Part shown: positions 33,773 through 48,800 of the stretch, piece after piece
How positions within the stretch are numbered: position 1 is the stretch's first letter
How the letters are laid out: each line of letters begins with the position of its first letter
Source: Sanderia malayensis
Taxonomy: Eukaryota > Cnidaria > Scyphozoa > Semaeostomeae > Pelagiidae
Direction of reading: 5' to 3'
Assembly: GCA_013076295.1 (NCBI GenBank)
Contig: RQOL01000466.1
Location: 1,116,001-1,180,000 of the forward strand
Length of the DNA stretch: 64,000 nucleotides
Position numbers and translations under genes: made by a program
The notes under the pieces: model-generated
What the model was told of the DNA's origin: nothing
The model's input: only the letters and a program-made list of their open reading frames with translations
The model's database searches: none

Positions 33773-34458
33773 CATTTTCCACACAATATTCCAATAAACA
33801 ATAAACAATGAAACAATTTCAAACACGTATTGATATAAGCCGACAATTGTGAACAAACTTTGAAATTTGGCGGGGAAAATGTCAGCTGATATTTGTAAAT
33901 GTTTATTTACGCCCTATTCGCCCCCCTTGTCCGGGTTGTGCGCGTTTTTAAACATGTTGCATATTTTGGACGCCCTTCTGACTGTAAGTCGGAACCGAAG
34001 TAGAAGAAGGAAAAATTTAAAATGCCACTGTGTCAGAATCTATTGCTCGAAAAATGGGATTTTTGCAGATTATTTCTTTTAATAATAGGGGATGCTTCAT
34101 TTTAAGTTTGGAGAGGGTGACAAGCAGATTTCTGGAGATACAGGCCAAAATGTTGACTTCTGTCGAGGTAGCTAGGCCGCTATTTTGTAAACAGTGGCGA
34201 AGGCCGCCGCAGTTTGTGAAGGATCAGCACTGTTTCTGTGGGAAAGTTGATTGAAATAAATTTAGAATAACATACCTCATATCTATAGGTAGGTCTGTAT
34301 GATTTTTCTATCCATTAGGTTGTTCGAGTGATACGTTGTGACAATTAAATTATCGTCTCTGATCTCAATTAAAAACTGAAAATTGCGTGCCTCGTGCGCT
34401 CAAAATCGAAAAATATTTCCCTTTTTCCCAGCATGCTTTTCTTTCCGTGAAAAGGCCT
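33773..34458 (-). repeat. ISL2EU right terminal inverted repeat
   Basis: Reverse complement of 29516-30201, ending CCGTGAAAAGGCCT before the flanking AT. The two repeats also produce identical 74-residue mirror frames, which are not genes. Confidence 0.9.
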
Positions 34459-34460
34459 AT

Positions 34461-35052
34461 TCTATTGGACCAGAGATAGACGCTTTTGAATAGTAGGGTT
34501 GATTAATCCTTGATTATCTCGGATAATTGTCCCCTTAATCTCCGTGTTCGACGGGAAGTTATTAGAAGACAAAGACAACATTCCCAACAATGCCTGTCAA
34601 GCAATTGTGAAAAGCATTGCTTGCCGTTGTTGGGGTAAAACAAATCTGAAAGGTATGGGAGAGCATTGGTGGGTCAGGGCTACATTTTGTACGTGTGAGG
34701 GTATTTTCGACAATCTCAATAAAAAATCACTTTTACAGTGGCCAAAATGGGCCACGAAAAAAGTTTTCAAAATCATGAAGAACAGTTTGGAAGTCAAGGT
34801 TTTCAGAATCGGGAACGTGCTAACAAATCAAGAAAAGCAAAAACTTTGGCAGTGAGCTCTTCGATTAACTTTTATTCTGAAATGAAAAGCTAGGATCCTG
34901 AATGGAAATAGAGAATTTGGGTCCCATCAATGGGTCCCATTCATGCCCTATATTGGGTCCTGAATTGAATTGAATAGTTCAATCTTGTTTCAGTTTGTCA
35001 CCCTGTGATATGATAAAAAACAACATTGCAAAGAGTGCAGGCAGATGCAAGC
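34461..35052. other. Region between ISL2EU and the foldback element
   Basis: Contains an open frame at 34544-34855 (103 codons, MFDGKLLEDKDNIPNNACQ...) with several Cys and Trp. I recognise no domain. It may be a remnant of an older element into which ISL2EU inserted, since the frame starts soon after the insertion point. Confidence 0.35.
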
Positions 35053-36666
35053 AACCGTTGTGGCTCGGAGCGCAAGAAAATAGGGAAATGCAAGAAAATG
35101 GGGCAAGAAAATAGGGAAATCGAAAATATCGCTAAAATAGGATAAAGTAGTGCCTAAATACATTAGATATTGTGTCTAGTAATAAGATGATGCATTTGCA
35201 ATTATTTGTTCGCCAAAAAACTAAGTATGAGTTGTTTTCCTTACTTTCTGCTGGCGATACTTCTTGCGAGAATTAGGCCCTCAAAATATTGGTGTGGATA
35301 TGAAAAAGAGGCTACGAACCGCGCGGAAACGGTAGACACAAGGAAAAATGTGCGCGCGGGAAACGCGGCGGGCTTCAGATGACGTTCAAGTTCAAAAAAT
35401 ACAGTGGAATCCCGCTATAACGAACCCCGTTTATAGCGAACTTGCCGCTATTACGATCTAAAACTCCGGTCCCTTGGATTCTGAGAAGTAAATCCTACTG
35501 TAAATACTCCCTGTATAACGAACCCTGGATATAACGAACTTTGGTTATTACGAACCAAACTTCCGATCCCCTGACCAGAAATACCCTCGATATAACGAAT
35601 TTTAGAGAAACTTATCGTGATGGTGTGCGGGGCTAGAAACGTAAATACTGTGTTAATCATAATCTAACATAATTGGCTTATTGTATTTCAAACTTATAAT
35701 GATGCCCAGTCGTACGTGGTGTCTATGTTATATCCGGTCTACTCTATTGTGATGATTTGGGGCCCACGTACACTACAAAAGAATTGGGATTTCTTGAGTC
35801 ATTAAGGAGTTAAATTGTTCCCGACATAGTGTAAATGGTATTTTTTCGATTTTTCCTTTCGCCCAAAATTTGATACGACATCAGGGTATAAAGTATGGAT
35901 GGCGGTGAAGAAGAATGCGAGGTAATAGAGGAAGACGTGGTACAACCACCAACGAAGGGTGAGGTTTTTCAAGCTCTGGATGTGCTTCAAACATCGAGCC
36001 TTTTTGTGCGAAAATAGGGAACGAAATGCGAAGAAGATCAATTCCCTTTCGAAATATAACTCATCTCATCCTGTAAACTTTTTTGGAACAATATAGTGTG
36101 TCACTTAAACGGGAATACTTGAGGGAGGGTCCAATAGATATTCTGGCCCATTTGTCTTTGGAATTCTTCATAAAAAAAGTTCCCTTCTCTACAACGAACT
36201 CCCGCTATTGCGAACTATTTTCTCGGTCCCTACAGAGTTCGTTACAGCGGGATTCCACTGTACTTCATAAAACTTTTAGTTCCATGTAGAGGCAAAAAAT
36301 CTTTCAACATAACAAAACAAAAGGTCAGCAAGAAAATACGGCAATGGTAAAAAATGCACCATAAAATCCATTCCTTGTCCCTTCGTTTCCGCGCCGTTCG
36401 CAGCCTCCTTTTCATATCCACATCATGAATATTTTGAGGGCCTAATTCTCGCAAGAAATATCGCCAGCAAAAAGTAAGGAAAACACTTCATACGTGGTTT
36501 TTTGGCGAACAAATAATTGCAAATGCATCATTTCATTACTAGACACAATATCTAATGTATTTAGGCATTACTTTAGCCTATTTCAGTCATATATTCGATT
36601 TCCCTATTTTCTTGCCCCATTTTCTTGCATTTCCCTATTTTCTTGCGCTCCGAGCCAACCCGGCTC
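35053..36666. mobile_element. Mutator-like foldback (MULE-type MITE) with nested MITE
   Basis: Inverted arms of about 300 bases (GGCTCGGAGCGCAAGAAAAT from 35062; reverse complement ending 36656) share further blocks such as TTGCGAGAATTAGGCCC and GATATGAAAA. The element is flanked by the 9-base direct repeat GATGCAAGC (35044-35052 and 36667-36675). Long inverted repeats with a 9-base target duplication are typical of Mutator-like elements. No transposase is encoded. A second transposon (35402-36260) sits in the middle, so the original element was about 750 bases. Confidence 0.8.
35402..36260. mobile_element. pogo/Tigger-like MITE nested in the foldback element
   Basis: Ends CAGTGGAATCCCGCTATAACGAA (left; quoted in two parts: CAGTGGAATCCCGC + TATAACGAA) and GTTACAGCGGGATTCCACTG (right), flanked by TA on both sides (35400-35401, 36261-36262). 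CAGT-starting ends with TATAACGAA-type subterminal repeats and a TA target site are typical of the pogo/Tigger branch of Tc1/mariner. 859 bases, with no intact transposase. Confidence 0.8.
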
Positions 36667-36675
36667 GATGCAAGC

Positions 36676-37075
36676 GACAAGCCGCTGTTATTTGTTTTTT
36701 TCACAATTGCCATTTGACTTAACTGAAAAATCTTACGGAATTTTAATGCTTTGAGAACTGTAAGTAACTTATTATAATCTAAAAATGATAGATTATGATG
36801 CTAGATTTCATTAACAAGCCTATAGTCTTTCCTGCCCAGCCCAGTGCACCGTGTGAGGACAATTTGCCTTTCAAAAGACTCATCATTGACACTCTCCGGA
36901 CTGTATTATGTGCATTTCTTCAAAACTGTAAACATTTCACACCTACTTCCTCTACCCAAATATAGTAAAGTAACGTATTGGCCACAGCCTATAAGGTGTT
37001 GAGATGTAGCTTCATGAATTGAAAGGATAGGATATAAGCAGTTTAGGAAAGGAAATGTTTGTATGTTTATAAGTT
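36676..37075. other. BBS5 copy 2 upstream region
   Basis: Non-coding, AT-rich; no other gene seen. The candidate X-box lies just downstream of this stretch. Confidence 0.4.
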
Positions 37076-37090
37076 GTTGCCCTTGGTAAT
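37076..37090 (+). promoter_or_regulatory. Candidate RFX X-box of BBS5
   Basis: GTTGCCCTTGGTAAT fits the X-box pattern of two half-sites (GTTGCC, two bases, TGGTAAT close to RGYAAC) bound by RFX factors that switch on ciliary genes. It lies 71 bases upstream of the BBS5 start codon. BBS5 is a known RFX/DAF-19 target in other animals. One mismatch to the perfect half-site at the 3' end. Confidence 0.6.
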
Positions 37091-37161
37091 TAGGAAAAAA
37101 TATTAAAGAATTAAAGATATACCAGACCAGATCAGCTGATCCATGTTAATCCTTTATCCAG

Positions 37162-40519
<3,358 letters not shown>

Positions 40520-40975
40520 TATACAACATATATTTGATGAACTGAAACTGAACTAGATAACAATGCACTTTATTCACTATATCGATATTCGATTGTATCG
40601 AAATAAAGTTAATATGTATTCGCATTTGTAGTTACCAAGTCTATGGACCTTGTAAATTTAGTTGTAAATAGAGAAGGGTACCTATATACTTAATGTTTTA
40701 AAAAGCCATGAATTTGCACAATGAATTTTGTGATGATTGAGATTGGAAATTCATCTTCAATTAATTCTGCTAGGTTTGAAATAAACTTATGCTTTAAATA
40801 AATCTTTGCCATTCACAAATTTCCAGTTTATGAAAATTTACCTGTTTTAAACAAAGGCTCCTTCCGATGCAGAACATCTCTTGTGCAACTTAATCACTGA
40901 AACAATGTTTCTTACAAATAAAGACAATAATAGACATGGGGAGGATGAAAAACTAAAAAATTCAATGCCATTTTA
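40520..40975. other. Region between BBS5 copy 2 and the channel gene
   Basis: BBS5 3' UTR with AATAAA at about 40601, then sequence that may include the channel gene's 5' UTR. Only about 460 bases separate the BBS5 stop from the first candidate channel start, on the same strand. Confidence 0.4.
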
Positions 40976-41041
40976 ATGTATGCAAATTTCCGCATGCGAG
41001 AAAGCAAAAACAAATGCCATTTGACTAGTGCTCTGTTGGTC

Positions 41042-44000
41042 ATGGCTGCATTTCTTATGAAGAGATTGATCGGAAATACTCAAAGTGAAAAAGATGAGAA
41101 AATTTCTCCTCTTGAAAGACAAGATGACAAGGTAGATGTTTTGAATTTCATTTATGTGCAAATCTTAGTGAAAATTGATTAAATGCATAGCTTTCTCTTA
41201 ACTTACAAAATGCCGATGGAAATCGACCTCGCCCCCCCCCCCCAACTTAGTATCATAAACTGAAACCTGTCGCAATGATGATGAAATCGCGGTTGTCCCT
41301 GACAGTTGTAACATACTGATGCTGTGTAAAATACCAGTATGGATGTTTCTCGATAATTGAATTTTGAAAATCGCTGGAGATATATTTAAATAAAACGTGG
41401 AGTTTAACATAAAATATTGGTATGGTAAATCCTAGACATTAGGCAATCTGCCAAAAAGACATTCTTTCGTCAAGGACAATATTAGACATTACAATCGCTG
41501 TCGTCAAACAATGGGTTTCTTTGTTTGTGACTAACGCAACCAATTGTTTGTCTGACGCGTTACCGATTACACCCATTCTTTTTATAAGAAGCCCTTTATA
41601 AGAAATCATAGGCCCCTATTTTTAAAACTTAATAAACCTTGGTAGGATATTTTGTGTGACTGAAAGAGTTAAGAAACTTTATATGTTGTTTTAACGAGAA
41701 AAAATGTTAAAAACAACTTCATTCCCACAGATTTGTAGCAAATCTTAACAATGTTAAGAAACTTGCTAAGAAACTTTTCGTACCATAATTGGGTACGAAG
41801 CCCTAAGAAACCCTGGTATGAAAATTTTGCATAATTTCTTATAAAAAAATGGGTGTTTTCTTTGTTTTGATTTGTACGTGCCGTAATGCCTCTATTAAAC
41901 ACCCCGGGCGTTTATTAGATGTTTTGATATTTTGAAAATTGGTTCCAGAAGTATAATTGAAAAACATCTAAATATCTAGTTCAAAGTCATCATCAACATG
42001 GACCAGCTTTGGTTCTGTGTGTTTCATATACACGTCCCTCTAAATAAAAGCCCCACGCGTTTAATGGAGGGGGGTTTTATTGAAAAATTTCCAAAATAGG
42101 GAAATCCAAAACATCAACCACTGTTGTGCTGCAGCTCTGTATTAATCTACATATTTCATCCTCTGTGTAAAAGTGTTTTTAACAAACAGTATATTGTAAT
42201 GAAATGAGCCTCAGATAATTCATAGCAAAATTGATATATTTTTATTTATGATGTGCAGATAACTTCATTAACAGAAGAGCTTGTGAGCTTGCGCAGAAAA
42301 TTACAAGATATTGAAAATACCCAAAACGAAAAGCAGCAGGGCTTTTTTCCTCTTGGAAGACCTGATGGCGAGGTAGGCATTTCTAATTTCATTCTTGGCA
42401 AAACATTACGGCAAAAATTGTCTATTTCTTTCATAAGACTGAAAAACTACATAATGTTATACATTTCAAGGACTTTTTTCAGAAAATCTAATTGAGATTC
42501 TTTTTCTTATATAATATTCTGCAATACTAAATGTTATCGAAAAATGACTTTTTAGTACAAACACTACTGTAACTGTACTGTTGATGGCATGTAAAATAAT
42601 ACACAAAGAAGCGGAATTGAAGTCTTAATTATTTTGCATCATAGACACCAGATGTTTTTGTCAGAATTGGCATCGTCAGCGTTAATGAAATTGATACAGT
42701 GAAGCAAGAAATGCAATGCGAGTTTTACTTATCCCTTCGATTTCAAGAGTCCATGCTGGTTGTTGATCAAGAAAGCAATGAATTAAAGAGACCAGCTGGC
42801 TGTATTAAATGGCACCCAAATGTCTATTTTCAAAATCTTTTATCTTACGATATGTACGAAACACATGAAGTACTTGCAATGGTGCGTAACTACAGACGTA
42901 CTATATTGCGCCCGTGTGCTTTGCTCGACTCTCGCATATTTGTTTGTGAAGCATTAGACTTGCTACACAGTCGTGGTATAGCCACTGATCTATAAGATCA
43001 CTGGGTATGCTGCCATGTTCTCCTCCGCAGTAGAAAAACCTGGGTCTTGTGCAGCAAGGCCAGTGAAGGATGAAACAAAGAAGTCAGCAAAGGCACAGGG
43101 ACGCAATGTAGCGAGTATTGTAGCTTTTAAACTTCCTAAAATATCGGTGATAAAGATAAACCTTCCAGTTAATTCTAAAAAAATACTTTTTAGCTATTTA
43201 CTGAAACAATTTGCATATTGCTTTTCAGGGAAATGATGGGCCAGAGGTGAAGTTATATTACCATATAACAGGGAGATTTAAACAAATTTTCAATGTAAGT
43301 TCATTTCCATTTGATTTGCAAAAACTGGAGATAAAAATGAGTACACGTGATGTGAACATCAAATTCCAAAGTGATTGGCTAAGAGAAGATAGTATTCGAA
43401 CGGATAATTTCCCTGGCAAAAACGAGTGGGTCCTACAGAATATCATTCTGACCAAAAGTACCAAAACCAAAGAAGAAGATAGTCCAAATGAAAATACATT
43501 CTCTATACACAACATGTATTTTTATGCAAGACGCCACAGCACTCATTATCTCTACAATATTGCATTGATAATGCTTCTCATTACAACCCTGACGTTTGCC
43601 TCCTTCACACTGGATCCGAATTCCCCCGCAGACCGCTTAAGCATAACATTGACATTACTGTTGACATCAGTGGGAATGAAGTATGTTGCTAACGGATATG
43701 TTCCACAAATGGATTACTTGACGCTGCTTGACAAATACATTATTATAAGCATGGCTTTTCAATTTTTTGTTGGCGTACAAAATACAGTATCTGCTCTCGT
43801 TTACAAACACTTCAACAAATTTATCAGTTATTACGAGCTGGGGAGTTTGGTCGTGTTTCTTTCAGCTTACTCGATCATTCAAGTGGCGTTTGTTTGCTCT
43901 GGTCTAAAGTTCTGGCTTGCTAATAAAACAACAAGGGGACAAGCAAAGAAAGTGCATTTTCCGAGTCTGCCCCCTGAACCTAAATCACACAAGGTGACTA

Positions 44001-44122
44001 TCCCTGCTCATACTGAAGTGTTGGTAAATAATAGAAACACGTGGGAGATGAACGAGAATATACAACCGTACGATACGAATTTTGTGCCACAACCTAGACA
44101 AACTGTGCAGAACATCGTATGA
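41042..44122 (+). CDS. Pentameric ligand-gated ion channel lacking the Cys-loop cysteines
   Basis: Exons about 41042-41131 (an upstream in-frame ATG is at 40976), 42259-42372, 42645-42881 and 43229-44122, all phase 0, give 444-466 residues. A coiled-coil-like stretch (LTEELVSLRRKLQDIENTQ) precedes the extracellular ligand-binding domain (IKWHPNVYFQNLLSYD; GRFKQIFNVSSFPFDLQKLE). Four membrane segments follow: YLYNIALIMLLITTLTFASF, LSITLTLLLTSVG, YIIISMAFQFFVGVQNTVSA and YELGSLVVFLSAYSIIQVAF. The FPFD signature is present, but the two cysteines that normally bracket that loop are Phe/Asn and Leu. The TM1-TM4 linkers are short. No clear signal peptide at the N-terminus, so the true first exon may be missed. 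Ligand and ion selectivity cannot be told from sequence. Confidence 0.85.
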
Positions 44123-45885
44123 ACAAGGTTTTATAACTATTGAAATATCTACATAATTATAGCTATTTCTCTAAGCAATGCATTTTTGTTTATCAACTTG
44201 TCATTTGGGTTGAAACAATGAATTGAAATATACTTTTCAGTTAAGCCTTTCCTGCTTTGATGAAAATATTCACTTTATTCAAACTTGATTCAACCTTGTG
44301 CAATTACCGTAAATCGTCGAATTGCCCCCCCCCCCTTCGAATAAGCGTCCACCCTGAGAAGACTACAAATTGTTAATGAGCCCAACCCTCGAATAAGCCC
44401 CCATAGAAAAATAACAAAAATAAATAAGCCCCCAGGGAGATAATCGAGGTTTCACAGTATTAATGCTTACTTCCCAAGACCTTTTGAAAACGGCATCAAA
44501 TCAAATTTAAATTGGCGTGTTCGTTGGATTTTGACTTCTCCAATCTGGAAATTTAGATCGTATCATTATTCCTTTCTTTCATTTTCTTTATTTATTTTTG
44601 TTATATGCAATATGCAATAATCTTCAACTTGTTGAAGTTTGCAGTAATGGGTAGATAGATAATTGTCATGAGCCTAATTTGTAACACTACAACATTAGGA
44701 ACATTAACATTTTGATAAGCATTTTGATTCTTTTTAACTGTGGCATGTGTAATAAAAATAACATGTGGCAATTTTTACCTTTTCTACATTGTAGCAAACA
44801 CAAAAACAAAAAAATTAGCAAAAACAAAAAACACTATTTGATATAGAATAATAACATGCTGTAACTTTATGAATTGTGTTTACTTTGTTTCTAACTTCAT
44901 GCCGACGATATTCAGATGAAAAACTTATGTTCAACAATTGTTTTCAAATAAGTCCGTTTTCAGAGTATATAAGTATAAATCCTACCTTTTTCGTAATATT
45001 TAGCAGGAACTTCTCGTTGTCTTTGCTTTTAATGCACATATTTTCAACTTGCTCAACATCTGAGTGGTCGATCTTTGCAAAATCAAATCATCCAGAAGTC
45101 GAGTGAACAGGTCTTTCTTTCTACTGAATGAAATACAAATACGTGGCCAGGCCACGTGCCCCCAAAACTGTCTGCTGATTGGCTGACGTCTTCAAACGGG
45201 ATGAAAAATATTCAGTGGTTTGAAAACCTTCTGAGACTCTTGAAATGTTCCTACTCATTTCAAATAAAAATGTGATACATAAAGTAAAACAAATAATAGA
45301 CATGAAATTAACAACTTAGAGTTTGTTGATGACATTCAAAGAAGTATTTAAAATTATTACCAGTAAAGACATATGATTAATTTCAAGGTGGTAGACAAGG
45401 TAACAAAGTATTTCAAGTCATTGTGAATTATTACAAACGTTTTGGTGAATTATTTATTGAAACAACATTTGTTACAAGAATTTCAATGATTCCCAGTGGC
45501 ATACAATAATCAAAACTTGTTACATGCAATTCGTCTCGAAATAGCTTGACTTAAAGAACAAAACAAATGATTCACGTGGCCCTAAAAGGTGGAACGATAC
45601 CGTAATATGCTAGCATGTAGAAAACAATTGTCCAAGTGTTGGAAAATGATTCCACTTTTTATGTACCAAAAATACCCCTAAAATGTTAAGATATCATAAG
45701 CCCAAAAACATCCTATTCTGCTTACAAAATGACGAAGAATCACGACCATAGATTATTTCTAAAATCAAATTTGTAGAAGCTAGTAGCAAATGTAATAAAT
45801 TGAACACCCATTACTGTCTCAAAGAATCCTATCCTTGACTTAGCAGGCTTACCTATCTTTTATCATAACCTTTAATCTTTAAGTT
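44123..45885. other. Intergenic region between the channel gene and MIOS (tail to tail)
   Basis: AT-rich. At 44320-44450 is a repeat with C-runs and AATAAGCCCCC strings. Otherwise I see no gene; frames at 44876-45106 and 45121-45303 have no domain. Confidence 0.45.
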
Positions 45886-48800
45886 TCAATCTTCATTCGC
45901 ATTATTCTTATTTGATAATATCTGCGAAGCGCCATCCAACGAGTTGCAGTGACAAATGCAACCAGTTACAGGACATTCAGATTCTTCCCTGAAATAACAA
46001 AAGACATCTCCAAAATTACAACAAACGTTCTCTAACAGCCTGTAAGCAATCAAAACCAAGGCCTTTGATCGCCGCTAGTGGTACATTTTAACCAATTTTC
46101 CTTCAAGTCTCATAGCTTTGAAGACTTAGTTTTAATTCTGGGCTATCCATCCTGGTAGTCTGAAATCTGGCTAATTCATATATACTTATGAAATACATAA
46201 TAATACTCACTTGATGATAAGATAATGATCAGGTACAGTGAAAATTCTATTGAACCCCCGGAAATTTACTTAAGTTTCGAGTTCCCAAAGAAAAGTTTAT
46301 TAAGGACGGGGGCTCAATTCAAAATCTCGTTTTTAAAAGGGGGCTTATCAGAGATGTGGCTAATTAAATAGGGAAGCTCAATAGAGAGGGAGGTTTAATA
46401 GAGAGACTACATGCAATACATACATACCGAAACCCGAACCCGAACAGTTCATAGAGAATGCTATGCTCTTACCTGAACCATTCAACAAGATGCACCGCAT
46501 GACCCCCGTGTTTGCAACTCTGACACCACGTGAACCAATTGTTGAATGGATTCTGCTGGAAATCCGTTCTGAGTTTTCCACCTAGCCAACCAAATTTGCA
46601 AAAATTTATTGCTATATGTGGCCTATTAGCGAGCAACAAGAAGGCACAAGGGACACCCAAACTTGAAATTACCAGGGCATTCCACTTCAACCACTATAAA
46701 ACTGCATCAAATTACTGTTATGGCTAATTAGCTAGAGGGACACTCAGAACTTTGTGAGGCTGCCTTAGTTCTCACCAGTCATCAAGAGTTAAGTTTGTCA
46801 AGGCAAGGTCAACTGCTTAACTTACTTTGTCGTTGCATGTGCGCTGATGATGTCCCCATGTTGATTAAACACACGGCACAACGGGGCAGCGGTCGTCTGC
46901 AACTGGGACATGCCATCACCTGAAAAAATGAAAACATGAACGAGATCAATAAATGATAAATTAATCAAGAATTAAGAAAAGTGAGTAATTAATAATAAAG
47001 CGAGCCACATATGGTAGAGTAAGATAGACGTTGAGGGTATGATTGAAAAGCCAAAGGCATAAAAACTATAAAATAAGCAAGCTTCTAAATAATAAAACTG
47101 AGCTAATAGCGAGAAAAGCCCGAAACGCCGTTTGAAATTATAGCTGCGGATGTAACTACTAACGTTATTTATTACTATTTTACATATCAATTTTGGCTAC
47201 ACCCACTACCAAATATATTTTAATAAATTGGGCTGTATGGGATAAAAAATGCCATAGTCGAAAACAAAAGCTATAAAAGAAGTGGTCATAGATGCTAAAA
47301 TCGATCATTATGGCCAACTCGTAAACATACCTTGGGTTTACTGGATGGCTTACCAGTGTGTCTAGAAGGCCTCATCATACCTGTAAAAAGAGGATGGATC
47401 GCTATCTAGACTGTCTGCATCGTAAGATACAATACAATCAAGTATAAAAGTTGGAGCTAGACTCTCTACGCTCACTACGTTGCGTCCCTGTGCTGCGCTC
47501 GTATCTCGCTCAGCACAGGGACAAAATGTAGTAAGTCTATGTCGAAGCAAGCAGACGTGTTGTGAGCAAACCTGATGTGAAGAAGTTTGATGAAACAGGC
47601 TTGCCGCAAAAATTGCAGCTGATACAAATTTGATGCGGCACTTTCCTTCCCGTGTCAGCCCCATATATAAAGGCATCTAACTTAGCCCTGCAAAAGAGGG
47701 CGAGAACATAGGTTAGTATAATCAGTGTGATGGTTCCTTTGATCAGTGGGTGATGGAGCAAAGGTCATAGAACAAAGGTCAATCAAGGGGCTATTCAAGA
47801 GAAAAATTCACAATTGAAATTATGTCTTGTTCAAGGATGACAGGGCAAATACTAAGGGGCAGGGCAAGTGAACTAATCTAAACCTTTGATGCCATAGTCG
47901 CCAGTTGTCCAAGAGACCTCGATAACTGGAAAAGAAGAAAAACGAATTAGCACAACACATTTACTGTCGATTGAACTAAGCCAACAGTGGATTGAGCTAC
48001 AACAAAGCCCAACACATTTAAAACACATTTACTTATCTGTTCATACGAGAAATAAGAGGTGTACATAGTGGCATGGAAGCCCGGGGGGTCAAAAGGTACG
48101 TACCCCCCAAATTTCGGCTATGCATGAAACATACCCCTTCTTTCACAAGAAGCTCAAAGGCTATCAGAGCCAAAAAGTGAACATTAATTTTAAGGGGTGT
48201 GCCTCTCAACTGCCCTCCTCCATTGCAGTATCCCCACCTCGTTATTTGATACGCTCTTACGCCTCTGGCATTGGATAATAAATAATAGATGGTATTGATG
48301 TATGAAAGATGCCTACCTGTCTAACCAGCATACGACTCTCTGATCTTTTAGAGTTTCTAATACATTTGTGTTCACGATGATAAGGCTGGCAGTTTGAATA
48401 TCACTGGTCTGGAAGATGAAGAGAACGCAAAACAGAATCAGGCGCGGATCTAGAGGGGTGCTCTGGGTGCTTGAGCACCCATAAAAATATTAAGGAAAAT
48501 AGAGAAAAGTAGTATATAACACAATTTAAAAATCAAATCTTGAAATATTCTCGTCAACTTTGGATAAAATGCCAAACAGGGCCTCAACAAATCTCGTCTC
48601 GACAAGTTAACGCACTGTTATTCAATTCAACATTTAGAGACATGGTAGTCTGTATATGTTGTAGCCCTGTGCTCGTGGCTTAACAATGAGCACCCATAAA
48701 GATGGTTCCTGATTGGTCTACCAGGTTTGAGCACCCATAAAGATGCTAGCTGATTGGTTTGCTCCATAAATTCAAGTTTTATGGGTGCTCCCGCTCATTT

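Larger units (their letters stand above)
29516..34458. mobile_element. Complete ISL2EU-type DNA transposon (4.9 kb)
   Basis: Terminal inverted repeats of 686 bases (29516-30201 and 33773-34458) begin AGGCCTTTTCACGGAAAG and are nearly identical over their whole length. Both outer ends are flanked by AT (29514-29515, 34459-34460), consistent with a 2-base target duplication. Inside are two converging ORFs without introns: a SAP-SWIM-YqaJ nuclease-like protein (plus) and a THAP-DDE transposase (minus). This pairing of an IS5-like transposase with a YqaJ-type protein is the hallmark of ISL2EU elements. Both ORFs are open and the repeats barely diverged, suggesting recent insertion and possible activity. 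Confidence 0.9.

Noticed and set aside
34544..34855. 103-codon frame between ISL2EU and the foldback element
   Set aside because: No recognised domain, no splice context and no second copy; noted as unexplained but not called a gene.
42699..42995. Channel exon 3 frame continued to 42995
   Set aside because: Sequence after 42881 follows a good donor (ATG|GTGCGT) and is intronic; the next exon resumes in frame at 43229.
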